From: a virus
Direction: 5' to 3' (one strand)
DNA: 38,157 nt
Virus record (IMG/VR): IMGVR_UViG_3300050821_001791
Location: 1 to 38,157 of that record
This document shows positions 32,225 to 38,157 of the stretch, in pieces (the stretch's first letter is position 1; every line of letters starts with the position of its first letter). The position numbers and the translations under genes were made by a program. The notes under the pieces are model-generated. The model was given only the letters and a program-made list of their open reading frames with translations, ran no database searches and was not told the DNA's origin.

Positions 32225-32400
32225 TGCCTTGGAATGAGGTCATGAAGAAGTTCGGAGAAGGAAAGCTCCATTCAGGAACCAAGAAAGGGCCGGAAGTGGA
32301 GAACCCGAAACAGGCCGAAGCCATCATGTATTCCGAAAAGAAAGAAGCGCAAGCGGGAAAGAAAGAATATAAGCGCAAGGGGTTTTCTCATGTCGAATGA
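32224..32400 (+). CDS. DUF6496-like small protein
   Basis: 58 residues from ATG 32224 (TAATG overlap, AGGAGG upstream). MKKFGEGKLHSGTKKGPEVE followed by NPKQAEAIMYSEKKEA is the DUF6496 pattern (short FxxGKLxSG, then KQAxAIxxSE). Basic and common in phages. The function is unknown. Confidence 0.65.
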   Translation: MPWNEVMKKFGEGKLHSGTKKGPEVENPKQAEAIMYSEKKEAQAGKKEYKRKGFSHVE

Positions 32401-32626
32401 CGAAGAATCGAACGACGGAAACATGATCGAAGTCCATATCAAGATTCCTAAACCAGAACCCGCTAAGGTTATGATGGTTCATAAAGACTCGCCTACGAAA
32501 GCGGTTGGAGATGCGACTGCTTCTAAGGTGAAAAAGTTCGGGTCGGAACTTGAGAAAGATGCAGTCAATGCGGTTTCTGGATTTAAGCGTAAGGGCTTCT
32601 TTGTTAAGGACAGCCGTTCTTCGTAA
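32390..32626 (+). CDS. Small charged protein, paralogous tail to the preceding gene
   Basis: 78 residues, overlapping the previous gene by 11 nt. Acidic N-terminus (DEESNDGNMIEVHIKI), Lys-rich second half. FKRKGFFVKD near the end echoes YKRKGFSHVE at the end of the previous gene, suggesting a shared C-terminal element or local duplication. The function is unknown. Confidence 0.55.
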   Translation: MSNDEESNDGNMIEVHIKIPKPEPAKVMMVHKDSPTKAVGDATASKVKKFGSELEKDAVNAVSGFKRKGFFVKDSRSS

Positions 32627-32859
32627 TGGCCAATCCGTACCGTATCTTTATTCGAAGTATTTCGACTGATGGAACAAATATCTATGTCGAAGCAGAAACC
32701 TTTGATGGTCTTCATGCTCTACCAGCGATTCGTCCATCTTTTCTAGTTGGAACAACAGCTGCCCAGATTTCATCTTATCTTCAGACTGTAGCGAACAATC
32801 AACCTATCTTAGATCCATCTATTGGAGCATTAGTAGGTTCTTTTATTAATGGTCAATAA
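32626..32859 (+). CDS. Small tail-associated protein, paralogue of 20084
   Basis: 77 residues, TAATG overlap. MANPYRIF, DGTNIYVEAETFDGLHALP and SYLQTVANNQPILDPSIGAL correspond to the gene at 20084 in order and spacing. It overlaps the next gene, which starts with a signal peptide, just as the first copy precedes one. This indicates duplication of a two-gene unit within the structural region. Confidence 0.6.
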   Translation: MANPYRIFIRSISTDGTNIYVEAETFDGLHALPAIRPSFLVGTTAAQISSYLQTVANNQPILDPSIGALVGSFINGQ

Positions 32860-34108
32860 ACTAAAAATACTACTTATCCTTTTCGCCCCTCTTATTGTTA
32901 GAGGGGCCAACTTACAGCCTCAGGCGCAATCTCCTATGACGATAACAGTCCCTCAAAATGGGAACGTTTCAGGAATCACTATAAATCAAAATGACACAAT
33001 CAATAATTCACCAGGGCTTACAGTTAATGGTCCAACACAATTAAATGGAATTTGTACAGGAATCGGATGCGGATCGAGTGGAGGAACTTCCTTGCCTTTT
33101 CCGGCAGGCGCTACGAATTACGCGCAAATTAATCCTTCTTCTCAACAAGTAGGAGCTATTAACGTTCAGAGTTCAACATTCAGTACAGTTCAAGTCACAT
33201 CCAACACTATCCTCTCCGGCGCAACATTTTATCAAGGGGGCCAATTTAATTTATCAGACTTTACAAATGTCTCTTCTAGTATCACATTTACTGATGTGGC
33301 TGGACTTCATAATCCATTACAAGGACTCATTGATATTTTTCTTCAAAATGACTATATCGGAAAACCATTTATTACTATGGGAAGTAATAACCAATCGAAT
33401 CAAATTAAATTTTCCTCTCAATCTCCTCTTGTTTTAGGTTATGGAATGACAGCCGGACAAGAAACCGTTGGAGCCTCTGGGAGCGCAAGTCGTATTACTA
33501 ACTCCAACTCATCGAGTCAATATGTTGATTTTTGGGATGCTCAAACATATTTAACTTTGCAATCCTACAATTTCGGAGCAAATACAGCGATTATTTTTAA
33601 GCCAAATGCTGTTGATACGGTCGATATATCCACCTATGTGGTAGCTATTAAAGGACCACCTTTTCAAATTACTAATCTAACTGCAAATGCATCTATATGT
33701 ACAGATGGATCTAAATATCTAACGAACTCTTGTGGAACAAGTGGTGGTTCTGGAGCAGAACAAACCATAAGCTATCAACCTGGTCTCTTAAGTGCTGTCA
33801 ATGCCACAAAAGGGGTCTTTGGTAAATTCGTTAAAGCATCCACAGTGGACAATATTGAAGGATCAGCAATTACATTTAGTTGCGTGGCAAATCCTACTAT
33901 TACTCTTTACGAATGCGGAACTAGCGCATCATGTTCAGCTAGTCCAACAACAATAGGCACAGTGACTGTAACGTCAGCAGGAACAGTCGTAGATGGAACA
34001 ATATCCAACTCATCTATTATTGCTGGAGATTATATTGCATGGTCTATAACATCAGGAACATGCGCTAGTATTGATATCTCGGCTACTGCTCAAGTCCATG
34101 CTAATTAA
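32849..34108 (+). CDS. Secreted tail-fibre-like protein with signal peptide
   Basis: 419 residues. MVNKLKILLILFAPLIVRGA is a Sec signal peptide. The rest is Asn/Ser/Thr/Gly rich and beta (PGLTVNGPTQLNGICTGIGC, QINPSSQQVGAINVQSSTF, ANASICTDGSKYLTNSCGT), the style of phage tail-fibre shafts. There are several Cys in the mature part, mostly near the C-terminus. A GCCCCTCT/AGAGGGGC hairpin lies in the signal-peptide coding region at 32885-32907. An exported fibre is unusual; a surface-display or adhesin role is possible. Confidence 0.65.
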   Translation: MVNKLKILLILFAPLIVRGANLQPQAQSPMTITVPQNGNVSGITINQNDTINNSPGLTVNGPTQLNGICTGIGCGSSGGTSLPFPAGATNYAQINPSSQQVGAINVQSSTFSTVQVTSNTILSGATFYQGGQFNLSDFTNVSSSITFTDVAGLHNPLQGLIDIFLQNDYIGKPFITMGSNNQSNQIKFSSQSPLVLGYGMTAGQETVGASGSASRITNSNSSSQYVDFWDAQTYLTLQSYNFGANTAIIFKPNAVDTVDISTYVVAIKGPPFQITNLTANASICTDGSKYLTNSCGTSGGSGAEQTISYQPGLLSAVNATKGVFGKFVKASTVDNIEGSAITFSCVANPTITLYECGTSASCSASPTTIGTVTVTSAGTVVDGTISNSSIIAGDYIAWSITSGTCASIDISATAQVHAN

Positions 34109-34117
34109 GGAAAAATT

Positions 34118-34396
34118 ATGAAATCAAAAATTGCAACGTTTTTATTTTTGTTTTTAACTTCTTTTGTTTATGCAACACCACCTCAACAGCCTATGCCTAT
34201 TTATATTGATAATGGCGATGGAACCGTGACTCAGACTAATCAGCAACAGATCATTAATCCGACTATTTTGAATAATCAAATTGTTTTCTTACAAAATCAG
34301 GTTACGACGTTGAATGCTCAGATCGCTACTCTTCAAGTTGAACTTTTAGATATTTATAATCAAGTTCCAGCAATTCAACCTAAGAGTATACAATGA
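34118..34396 (+). CDS. Small secreted coiled-coil protein
   Basis: 92 residues, AAGGA upstream. MKSKIATFLFLFLTSFVYAT is a signal peptide (VYA cleavage). Then comes YIDNGDGTVTQTNQQQ and a coiled coil (NNQIVFLQNQVTTLNAQIAT). It could be a fibre chaperone or trimerisation subunit, or a periplasmic protein; it lies between a fibre-like gene and the lysis genes. Confidence 0.6.
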   Translation: MKSKIATFLFLFLTSFVYATPPQQPMPIYIDNGDGTVTQTNQQQIINPTILNNQIVFLQNQVTTLNAQIATLQVELLDIYNQVPAIQPKSIQ

Positions 34397-34623
34397 CTTT
34401 TCATGAATATCCCGATAGAAGACATACCGACCCTCTTATTAAAGAGTTAATTAAAGAGGTTCAAGGATTCAGAGAAGACATGAAGCCCATACGTTCTTTC
34501 ATGGAAGAAGTGGGGGCCGCTAAGAAAGCAGCTATTTGGCTAGTGGGGATATTTGCAGCGATTGGAGCGGCGATTACTTGGATACTAAACGTCAAAGATC
34601 ATCTCCACAACGGGCATGGATGA
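34393..34623 (+). CDS. Holin-like membrane protein
   Basis: 76 residues, ATGA overlap. An N-terminal charged helix (RRHTDPLIKELIKEVQGFRE) is followed by a single hydrophobic span (AIWLVGIFAAIGAAITWIL) and a short His-rich tail (KDHLHNGHG). This layout is common for XhlA-type lysis-cassette proteins and holins. The role is inferred from position before the peptidase genes. Confidence 0.6.
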   Translation: MTFHEYPDRRHTDPLIKELIKEVQGFREDMKPIRSFMEEVGAAKKAAIWLVGIFAAIGAAITWILNVKDHLHNGHG

Positions 34624-34834
34624 TCCGTCCATTTGGGTATCCACCACCCAATTATGTCGTCTTTGTCTTAAGAGAACACCGAAGCGGGAAAGTGTCATCA
34701 AAAGAAGAGAATGGGGCGGAGATTATCGATTTAAATGCGCGGATGATGACCTCTGCGAATTCACGGACATTTCGCCAAACCTCTGGACAGAAGGCGGGTA
34801 TCCGTCACGGAAAGAAGAAGGGAAGGAGATCTAA
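34616..34834 (+). CDS. Small zinc-ribbon-like protein
   Basis: 72 residues. It overlaps the holin-like gene by 8 nt and the peptidase gene as TAATG. LCRLCLKRTPKRESV and FKCADDDLCEFTDI give two Cys pairs of a ribbon. Acidic and basic patches alternate. The function is unknown; its position in the lysis region is unexplained. Confidence 0.5.
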   Translation: MDDPSIWVSTTQLCRLCLKRTPKRESVIKRREWGGDYRFKCADDDLCEFTDISPNLWTEGGYPSRKEEGKEI

Positions 34835-35181
34835 TGGGAAAATATCAGTACTTTAGTGATGAGGAAGTCGCTGGACTCCAAGATTCAACTTGCCAAAAAC
34901 TTTCGATTGCTCGTGGAATTGCTCAAGTCCCTTTTGTCATTACATGCGGATTGCGTACAGCGGCCCAAAACGCGTCTTTAAGCGAATCTGTACAGGATTC
35001 GGCACATCTGACTGGAAATGGGGTAGATCTGGCCTGTAGTGACAGCCAGACACGCTACGCGATGCTTAAGGGACTATTGGGGGCAGGATTTAACCGTATT
35101 GGAGTATATTCGGCTCATTTACATGCTGATGATAGTCCTACGCTTCCACCGAACGTTTGTTGGTATGTCCAAGGAACATGA
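34834..35181 (+). CDS. M15-family peptidase (endolysin candidate)
   Basis: 115 residues with AAGGAG upstream. VITCGLRTAAQN and DSAHLTGNGVDLACSD supply the zinc ligands His58 and Asp65; AHLHADD supplies His97 with Asp99. This is the compact M15 (VanY/L-alanoyl-D-glutamate peptidase-like) fold used by many phages to cut peptidoglycan stems. No signal peptide, so release depends on a holin. Near-complete for the family. Confidence 0.8.
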   Translation: MGKYQYFSDEEVAGLQDSTCQKLSIARGIAQVPFVITCGLRTAAQNASLSESVQDSAHLTGNGVDLACSDSQTRYAMLKGLLGAGFNRIGVYSAHLHADDSPTLPPNVCWYVQGT

Positions 35182-35537
35182 TCCATTGGATTTATCAGGA
35201 GTTCACAAAATTAAGTACCATTTTTATTATCTTTACACAATGGGTCGTACATTGGGAAGATATTGTTGACAGATTCGCAGGATGGCTGAAGCTTAGCCAT
35301 CTATATGAACGCAGAAAAGGAGAAACGAAAATGCCAGAAATAATGAGTTATTTAGGAATCATTAGCAAAATAGCCATTGAAGCGCCAGCATTATTGCCTG
35401 ATGCCATGAAAATCTTAACTGATATCGGTCAAGTCAATACGGACTTTCAGAAGCTCATTAATGACTTCAATGGAATCAAAGCCAGCGCTGCTGCGGCACC
35501 TGTAGCGGCGTCGACAACTCCTCCAACGGCGGCTTAA
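35178..35537 (+). CDS. Membrane-associated lysis-region protein with possible internal start
   Basis: 119 residues from ATG 35178 (ATGA overlap). FTKLSTIFIIFTQWVVHWED near the N-terminus is a short hydrophobic segment, then RFAGWLKLSHLYERRKG. ATG 35331, in the same frame, has a strong AAAGGAG site and would give a 68-residue form (MPEIMSYLGIISKIAIEAPA to an Ala/Pro tail). Dual-start membrane proteins are known in lysis cassettes. Whether both forms are made cannot be told. Confidence 0.55.
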   Translation: MIHWIYQEFTKLSTIFIIFTQWVVHWEDIVDRFAGWLKLSHLYERRKGETKMPEIMSYLGIISKIAIEAPALLPDAMKILTDIGQVNTDFQKLINDFNGIKASAAAAPVAASTTPPTAA

Positions 35538-35663
35538 ATGAGTCCTGTACTGATTCTCAAAATAGCTGGCGTAGCATTGGCGACATTTCTATTTGTTCAT
35601 TTTCAGGGAATGCCGTGGGGATTATTATCAGGAGCGGCCTTAGCGATGATCGTGCTTCCATAG
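35538..35663 (+). CDS. 41-residue membrane peptide (holin candidate)
   Basis: ATG 35538 follows the previous stop directly. The sequence is hydrophobic throughout: VLILKIAGVALATFLFVHF, then GMPWGLLSGAALAMIVLP, two short spans joined by a Gly/Pro turn. Small two-span peptides beside peptidoglycan hydrolases are typical class II holin or antiholin candidates. It overlaps the next gene by 49 nt if that starts at 35615. Confidence 0.55.
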   Translation: MSPVLILKIAGVALATFLFVHFQGMPWGLLSGAALAMIVLP

Positions 35664-36139
35664 TGATTTTACAGCCGGGAGATTTATTGTTGTGGAAGGT
35701 CGTTCCAGGAGCTCCCCTTATCGATCGATTGATCGGTAAAGGGGAGCAGTTGATGGGGGATCAAGTTGGTTCGATGGCTTATTATCACGTCGCTTTCGTA
35801 GCGGCAAACCCTAAGAACTACTATTCTTCTCAGCCTCCTAAAATTGACAAATTCGTGATCCCAGATCCCTTCTGGCCGAATGTTGAAATACGGAGAATTC
35901 CTGACTTAGATCCAATAAAGCTTTCACTTGTATTTCAATACGCGGAATCTAGGAGGGGAAGTTGGTATCCTTTTCTTGGGGTTTTAACGGCTGGGTGGTT
36001 GTCTGGGAATCAGGAGTTTTGTTCTCAATACGCGGAAGACTCTTTTGCTCACTACCCATTACTTTTGTCAAATAACGTACGTTTTTCGACGCCAGACGCA
36101 ATCGCTTCTTCACCTCTAGCTCTACTTGTCGATCAATAA
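35615..36139 (+). CDS. Permuted papain-like (YiiX/NlpC-P60-type) hydrolase
   Basis: 174 residues from GTG 35615 (AGGGA upstream); GTG 35663 is an alternative. LQPGDLLLW, YYHVAFVAA with His58, GSWYPFLGVLTAGW and EFCSQYAEDSF with Cys136, then TPDAIASSPLA, match the circularly permuted NlpC/P60-like family of bacterial YiiX/YebB. Members cut peptidoglycan or other amides. A second lysis enzyme or an injection-associated wall hydrolase are possible roles. Confidence 0.65.
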   Translation: MGIIIRSGLSDDRASIVILQPGDLLLWKVVPGAPLIDRLIGKGEQLMGDQVGSMAYYHVAFVAANPKNYYSSQPPKIDKFVIPDPFWPNVEIRRIPDLDPIKLSLVFQYAESRRGSWYPFLGVLTAGWLSGNQEFCSQYAEDSFAHYPLLLSNNVRFSTPDAIASSPLALLVDQ

Positions 36140-36185
36140 ACCACCTTATTTCGTTGGCGAGTTGTTCATAGTTCTTGATTTTCAT
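35949..36185 (-). CDS. Last leftward gene, antisense overlap with the hydrolase
   Basis: 78 residues with GGTGG before ATG 36185. The first half is plausible (MKIKNYEQLANEIRWFIDRQ, VELEVKKRLRL), the second half is Ser/Thr/Pro/Lys and lies antisense to the hydrolase C-terminus, with 191 nt of convergent overlap. Real coding of the first 15 codons is supported by the ribosome site; the true end is uncertain. Confidence 0.45.
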   Translation of the reverse strand: MKIKNYEQLANEIRWFIDRQVELEVKKRLRLASKNVRYLTKVMGSEQKSLPRIENKTPDSQTTTQPLKPQEKDTNFPS

Positions 36186-36209
36186 TTACCACCTACTTTT
36201 TTACGATCA

Positions 36210-36290
36210 TTAACCATATAGGATTAGAGGAATAAGGATGCATAGGAACATTCCAAAGAGTACCCACGGAATGAACTCGTCTTTATTCAT
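36210..36290 (-). CDS. 26-residue single-span membrane peptide
   Basis: ATG 36290-36288 overlaps the previous stop as ATGA. MNKDEFIPWVLFGMFLCILI then PLILYG: a polar start and one hydrophobic span. Part of the chain of micro-membrane genes. The function is unknown. Confidence 0.55.
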   Translation of the reverse strand: MNKDEFIPWVLFGMFLCILIPLILYG

Positions 36291-36376
36291 CGAAACCATC
36301 GATCAAAATAGCCTGGGACGATAAGACCGATAAAAGCCACTAGAAGAATCATGATAACAATAACGATCATTGTCAT
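36287..36376 (-). CDS. 29-residue single-span membrane peptide
   Basis: ATG 36376-36374 overlaps the previous stop as ATGA. MTMIVIVIMILLVAFIGLIV then PGYFDRWFR: a hydrophobic span followed by a basic-aromatic end that should stay in the cytoplasm. The function is unknown. Confidence 0.6.
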   Translation of the reverse strand: MTMIVIVIMILLVAFIGLIVPGYFDRWFR

Positions 36377-36630
36377 GCCGATCTTTTCTCGTAAATAGAA
36401 TGTCCTCGCCACTTAAACGGTAAGAGCGTATACCCTGGCGGCACAAGGTGAATTGACTTAGGTACGATCAAAAATTCAGACTGCGCCTTGTAATGAGTAA
36501 GGAACCTCTTGAGCTGAAAGTATTGTCGTAGGAATGATTTCGCCGACATAAAATCCCAATGGCCGCCGAAGTGGATGGATGGGGTCGGCAGCGCTAGGGC
36601 GCAGATCAGAATAGCGGATGGAACTTTCAT
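36373..36630 (-). CDS. Small protein with N-terminal signal-like segment
   Basis: 85 residues, ATGA overlap. MKVPSAILICALALPTPSIH is a short, signal-like or anchor segment. The remainder is basic and aromatic (SFLRQYFQLKRFLTHYKAQ, SIHLVPPGYTLLPFKWRGHS). No family was recognised. It could be exported or a membrane-attached early protein. Confidence 0.55.
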   Translation of the reverse strand: MKVPSAILICALALPTPSIHFGGHWDFMSAKSFLRQYFQLKRFLTHYKAQSEFLIVPKSIHLVPPGYTLLPFKWRGHSIYEKRSA

Positions 36631-36809
36631 CTGTTAATCGGATTCTGCATGGCCCGTTCAAACGTGAGACGCCCAGGATATGGCCTGTTGCATTGCCCAC
36701 AAGTGGTCATCGGCTCTTTAGGAAATACCCGGTACGGCCTTCGCGTGGTGTGTTTGCACTTACACCAAGGGCTTTTAGTCTTGCGGAGGTGTTGGATTCT
36801 TGGCTTCAT
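36627..36809 (-). CDS. Basic zinc-ribbon protein
   Basis: 60 residues, ATGA overlaps at both ends. WCKCKHTTRRPYRVF and TTCGQCNRPYPGR form a ribbon in a strongly basic context, suggesting nucleic-acid binding. The function is unknown. Confidence 0.6.
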   Translation of the reverse strand: MKPRIQHLRKTKSPWCKCKHTTRRPYRVFPKEPMTTCGQCNRPYPGRLTFERAMQNPINR

Positions 36810-37312
36810 TTCCCATCACCCTTCGCCTGGGCGAGAGCTTCTTTGAGTTTTCTAAACCTGCTATTTACAACATTTGAAAATTCTTCTTTTTTAATGGTTT
36901 CTTCTTTGAATAGTTCTTCCACCGCCGCCTGTATGCGGTCGAGCTTGATAGAGCATTTGATAAGTTCATTTGAAAGATCTGTTCTGTTTGTTAGTAACCG
37001 CTCAATCTCAGTGTTTAGATCGCTTTTCAGTAACGCGTTGATCTGCTTATCTTCCAAGTGAACTTGTTCCCAAGTACTAATGGAATTACGCGCCTCGGCC
37101 AGTTCTTTTTCCATGCGGTCGAGCTTCGCCTCTGATTTTTCTCTTCTTTTAATTTCAAGTTTTCCTGACTCACAATAAAATTCGATGTCTTTTTCAAACT
37201 TGTGAATCTGCGCCCGCGCCTCCGCGAGCTGTTTCTTAAGCTTTTTCACTTCTTTCAAAGCATCTCCACATGATCGTCTTGCTTCATCTTCGAAATGTGT
37301 TACTTCGAACAC
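36806..37312 (-). CDS. Coiled-coil protein
   Basis: 168 residues from GTG 37312, which has GGGAGG at 8 nt; longer readings to 37339 lack a site. It is nearly all helix with heptad-like patterns (LKEVKKLKKQLAEARAQIHK, then EKSEAKLDRMEKELAEA and LLKSDLNTEIERLLTNRTDL). No enzyme motif. Early phage coiled-coil proteins often bind host proteins; that is only inference here. Confidence 0.65.
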   Translation of the reverse strand: MFEVTHFEDEARRSCGDALKEVKKLKKQLAEARAQIHKFEKDIEFYCESGKLEIKRREKSEAKLDRMEKELAEARNSISTWEQVHLEDKQINALLKSDLNTEIERLLTNRTDLSNELIKCSIKLDRIQAAVEELFKEETIKKEEFSNVVNSRFRKLKEALAQAKGDGK

Positions 37313-37313
37313 G

Positions 37314-37571
37314 CTAGTCACCTCCCTGGAAGGGCTCAATGGCTTTACGCATTTCGTATTTTGAATTAGTGAAAGGCATTTCTCTGTCTACTTTTTTCGC
37401 CGCCTCCACCACATTCAGCGCTGCAATACAAGTGTCCATCAAAGGCTTCAATTTTTCGCAATCCATTTGGATATAAACCCTCGAACAGATCAATAGCACA
37501 GACTGATTTCCGCACCATTTCCGTAGTTCATCCACTTCTTTCGCGGTCAGCATCCTAGCGCGGGGGGTCAT
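37314..37571 (-). CDS. Small helical protein of unknown function
   Basis: 85 residues, ATGA overlap at 37571; an internal ATG (MLTAKEVDELRKWCG) is an alternative start 18 nt in. It has a helical composition with three Cys, and AALNVVEAAKKVDREMPF near the C-terminal third. No domain was recognised. Confidence 0.6.
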   Translation of the reverse strand: MTPRARMLTAKEVDELRKWCGNQSVLLICSRVYIQMDCEKLKPLMDTCIAALNVVEAAKKVDREMPFTNSKYEMRKAIEPFQGGD

Positions 37572-37717
37572 TCGATCACATCTAAAGTTTTCAGTAATCT
37601 TATGAGAGATTTAGTTGCTATATCAGTATGGTAGCTCGCATCCCCGCAACCCCTAAAAACAATTCCCAAGTTTTCGATAAGGTAAAAAATATCATCATAA
37701 AGATCTTCCTTTTTCAC
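37568..37717 (-). CDS. 49-residue protein, GTG start
   Basis: GTG 37717-37715 overlaps the stop of a 7-codon ORF (37714-37737) as GTGA, and its own stop overlaps the next ATG as ATGA. KKEDLYDDIFYLIENLGIVF and HTDIATKSLIRLLKTLDVIE are two good helices. A G-rich stretch precedes the start. The function is unknown. Confidence 0.55.
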   Translation of the reverse strand: MKKEDLYDDIFYLIENLGIVFRGCGDASYHTDIATKSLIRLLKTLDVIE

Positions 37718-37733
37718 CTATCCCCCCAATCGC

Positions 37734-37961
37734 TCATTTTCCGGCGGATTTGCGCCAGGCTTTTATTGCGTAGTCGTAACAAGCCCCATCCCAACTTTCT
37801 TCCGGCATTTTTTGTACAGATTGAATAACCTGCTCGGCTTTTTCAAGACGGGCGAGGATGGCGTCCATCATTTTCTTTGGTATGAGCCATGAATTATCTG
37901 TTTTATAGATTTTCTTTAGCTTCTTAATATCCTCGTCGGTAAACGGACTCGCTTTCGTCAT
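37734..37961 (-). CDS. Small helical protein of unknown function
   Basis: 75 residues, ATGA overlap with the Imm5-like gene. FTDEDIKKLKKIYKTDNSWL, ARLEKAEQVIQSV and a C-terminal CYDYAIKAWRKSAGK. The ending resembles the C-termini of many small phage proteins (AxxxWRKSAG). No function can be assigned. Confidence 0.6.
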   Translation of the reverse strand: MTKASPFTDEDIKKLKKIYKTDNSWLIPKKMMDAILARLEKAEQVIQSVQKMPEESWDGACYDYAIKAWRKSAGK

Positions 37962-38157
37962 TTTTCCTCCAACAACTTGATCCCATACTCTAAAATTTTA
38001 AATTGCATTTTAGTTCTTGCAGCGTCGGCGTAGGCGTCGGCGGCGTAGGCGTCGGCGGCGGCGGCGGCGTAGGCGTAGGCGTAGGCGGTGGTGGTGGTGG
38101 TGGCGGCGGCGTCGGCGGCGGCGGCGGCGTAGGCGTCGGCGGCGTAGGCGGCGGCGG
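37958..38157 (-). CDS. Imm5-like Ala-rich protein, C-terminal part (continues from position 1)
   Basis: Continues the frame that starts at 409: codon phase is kept when base 38157 is joined to base 1, and the total of 609 nt is an exact multiple of three. The Ala/Tyr/Asp/Thr tract ends at 38018 and is followed by ARTKMQFKILEYGIKLLEEK and a stop, the usual C-terminus of this family. The stop overlaps the next ATG as ATGA. Confidence 0.85.
   Translation of the reverse strand, partial: AAAYAADAYAAAAADAAATTTTTAYAYAYAAAAADAYAADAYADAARTKMQFKILEYGIKLLEEK
38018..38157. repeat. Low-complexity GGN/GTN triplet repeat, right half
   Basis: The same triplet composition as positions 1-100 (GGC, GTA, GTC, GGT). 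Together they give 240 nt or 80 codons. The tract is the point at which the circular map was opened, a typical place for an assembly graph to break. Confidence 0.95.

Noticed and set aside
32885-32907. GCCCCTCT/AGAGGGGC hairpin as a terminator
   Set aside because: It lies within the signal-peptide codons of the next gene and has no T-run; at most it modulates translation.
36618-37061. Plus-strand 147-codon ORF
   Set aside because: Antisense to the coiled-coil and zinc-ribbon genes, whose overlaps and composition are clearly real.

Overview
The window looks like one complete circular (or circularly permuted) genome of a tailed double-stranded DNA bacteriophage, most likely short-tailed, cut open at an arbitrary point. 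The argument for closure is that both ends lie inside the same low-complexity tract of GGC/GTA/GTC/GGT triplets. On the minus strand this tract is one reading frame: the frame starting at 409 runs off the left end and resumes at 38157 in phase, ending at 37958 (609 nt, 202 residues) with a typical family C-terminus. The host cannot be named. Strong Shine-Dalgarno sites, all three stop codons used as stops, Sec signal peptides and a possible lipobox indicate a bacterium. No integrase, DNA polymerase, tRNA or CRISPR array was seen.

Layout. Two divergent transcription units leave a promoter/operator region at about 3875-3984. The leftward arm (minus strand, 3874 down to 1, then 38157 down to about 35949) is a tightly overlapped chain of small genes: an HNH homing-type endonuclease, small zinc-ribbon and single-membrane-span peptides, a Sak4/AAA_24-like recombination ATPase, an SSB-like DUF669-type protein, a second HNH protein, an Ala-rich Imm5-like protein, a coiled-coil protein and further peptides. 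A structured stretch with little or no convincing coding lies at 421-626.

The rightward arm starts with small cysteine-pair proteins, a zinc-ribbon plus HTH regulator, an Acb2/Tad1-like putative cyclic-nucleotide sponge (anti-CBASS) and a DnaD-like replication initiator. A small putative lipoprotein and a further promoter lie at about 7.6-7.8 kb. Next come an FN3/glycine-rich adhesin-like protein and a ColD/RfbH-like member of the DegT family. A promoter with a structured leader then precedes TerS, TerL, the portal, a scaffold-like protein and an N4-gp56-type major capsid protein. Four glycosyltransferases sit between capsid and tail genes. They are followed by a head-tail adaptor-like protein, a large beta-rich tail protein with a lectin-like insert, Gln-rich probable ejection proteins, further fibre-like proteins, and a lysis region with holin-like proteins, an M15 peptidase and a permuted papain-like (YiiX/NlpC-type) protein.

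The most unusual theme is that at least five proteins in the structural region (20327, 24686, 27229, 32849, 34118) carry N-terminal Sec-type signal peptides, while four glycosyltransferases and a deoxysugar enzyme are interleaved with virion genes. This suggests, without proving it, that part of the virion or a host-surface modification is exported and/or glycosylated. Other points are three promoters whose -10 boxes lie 4-9 nt from a start codon (probable leaderless mRNAs), many 26-60-residue genes that ordinary gene callers would skip, duplicated small tail genes, and a large tail gene with no canonical start codon in front of its signal peptide.
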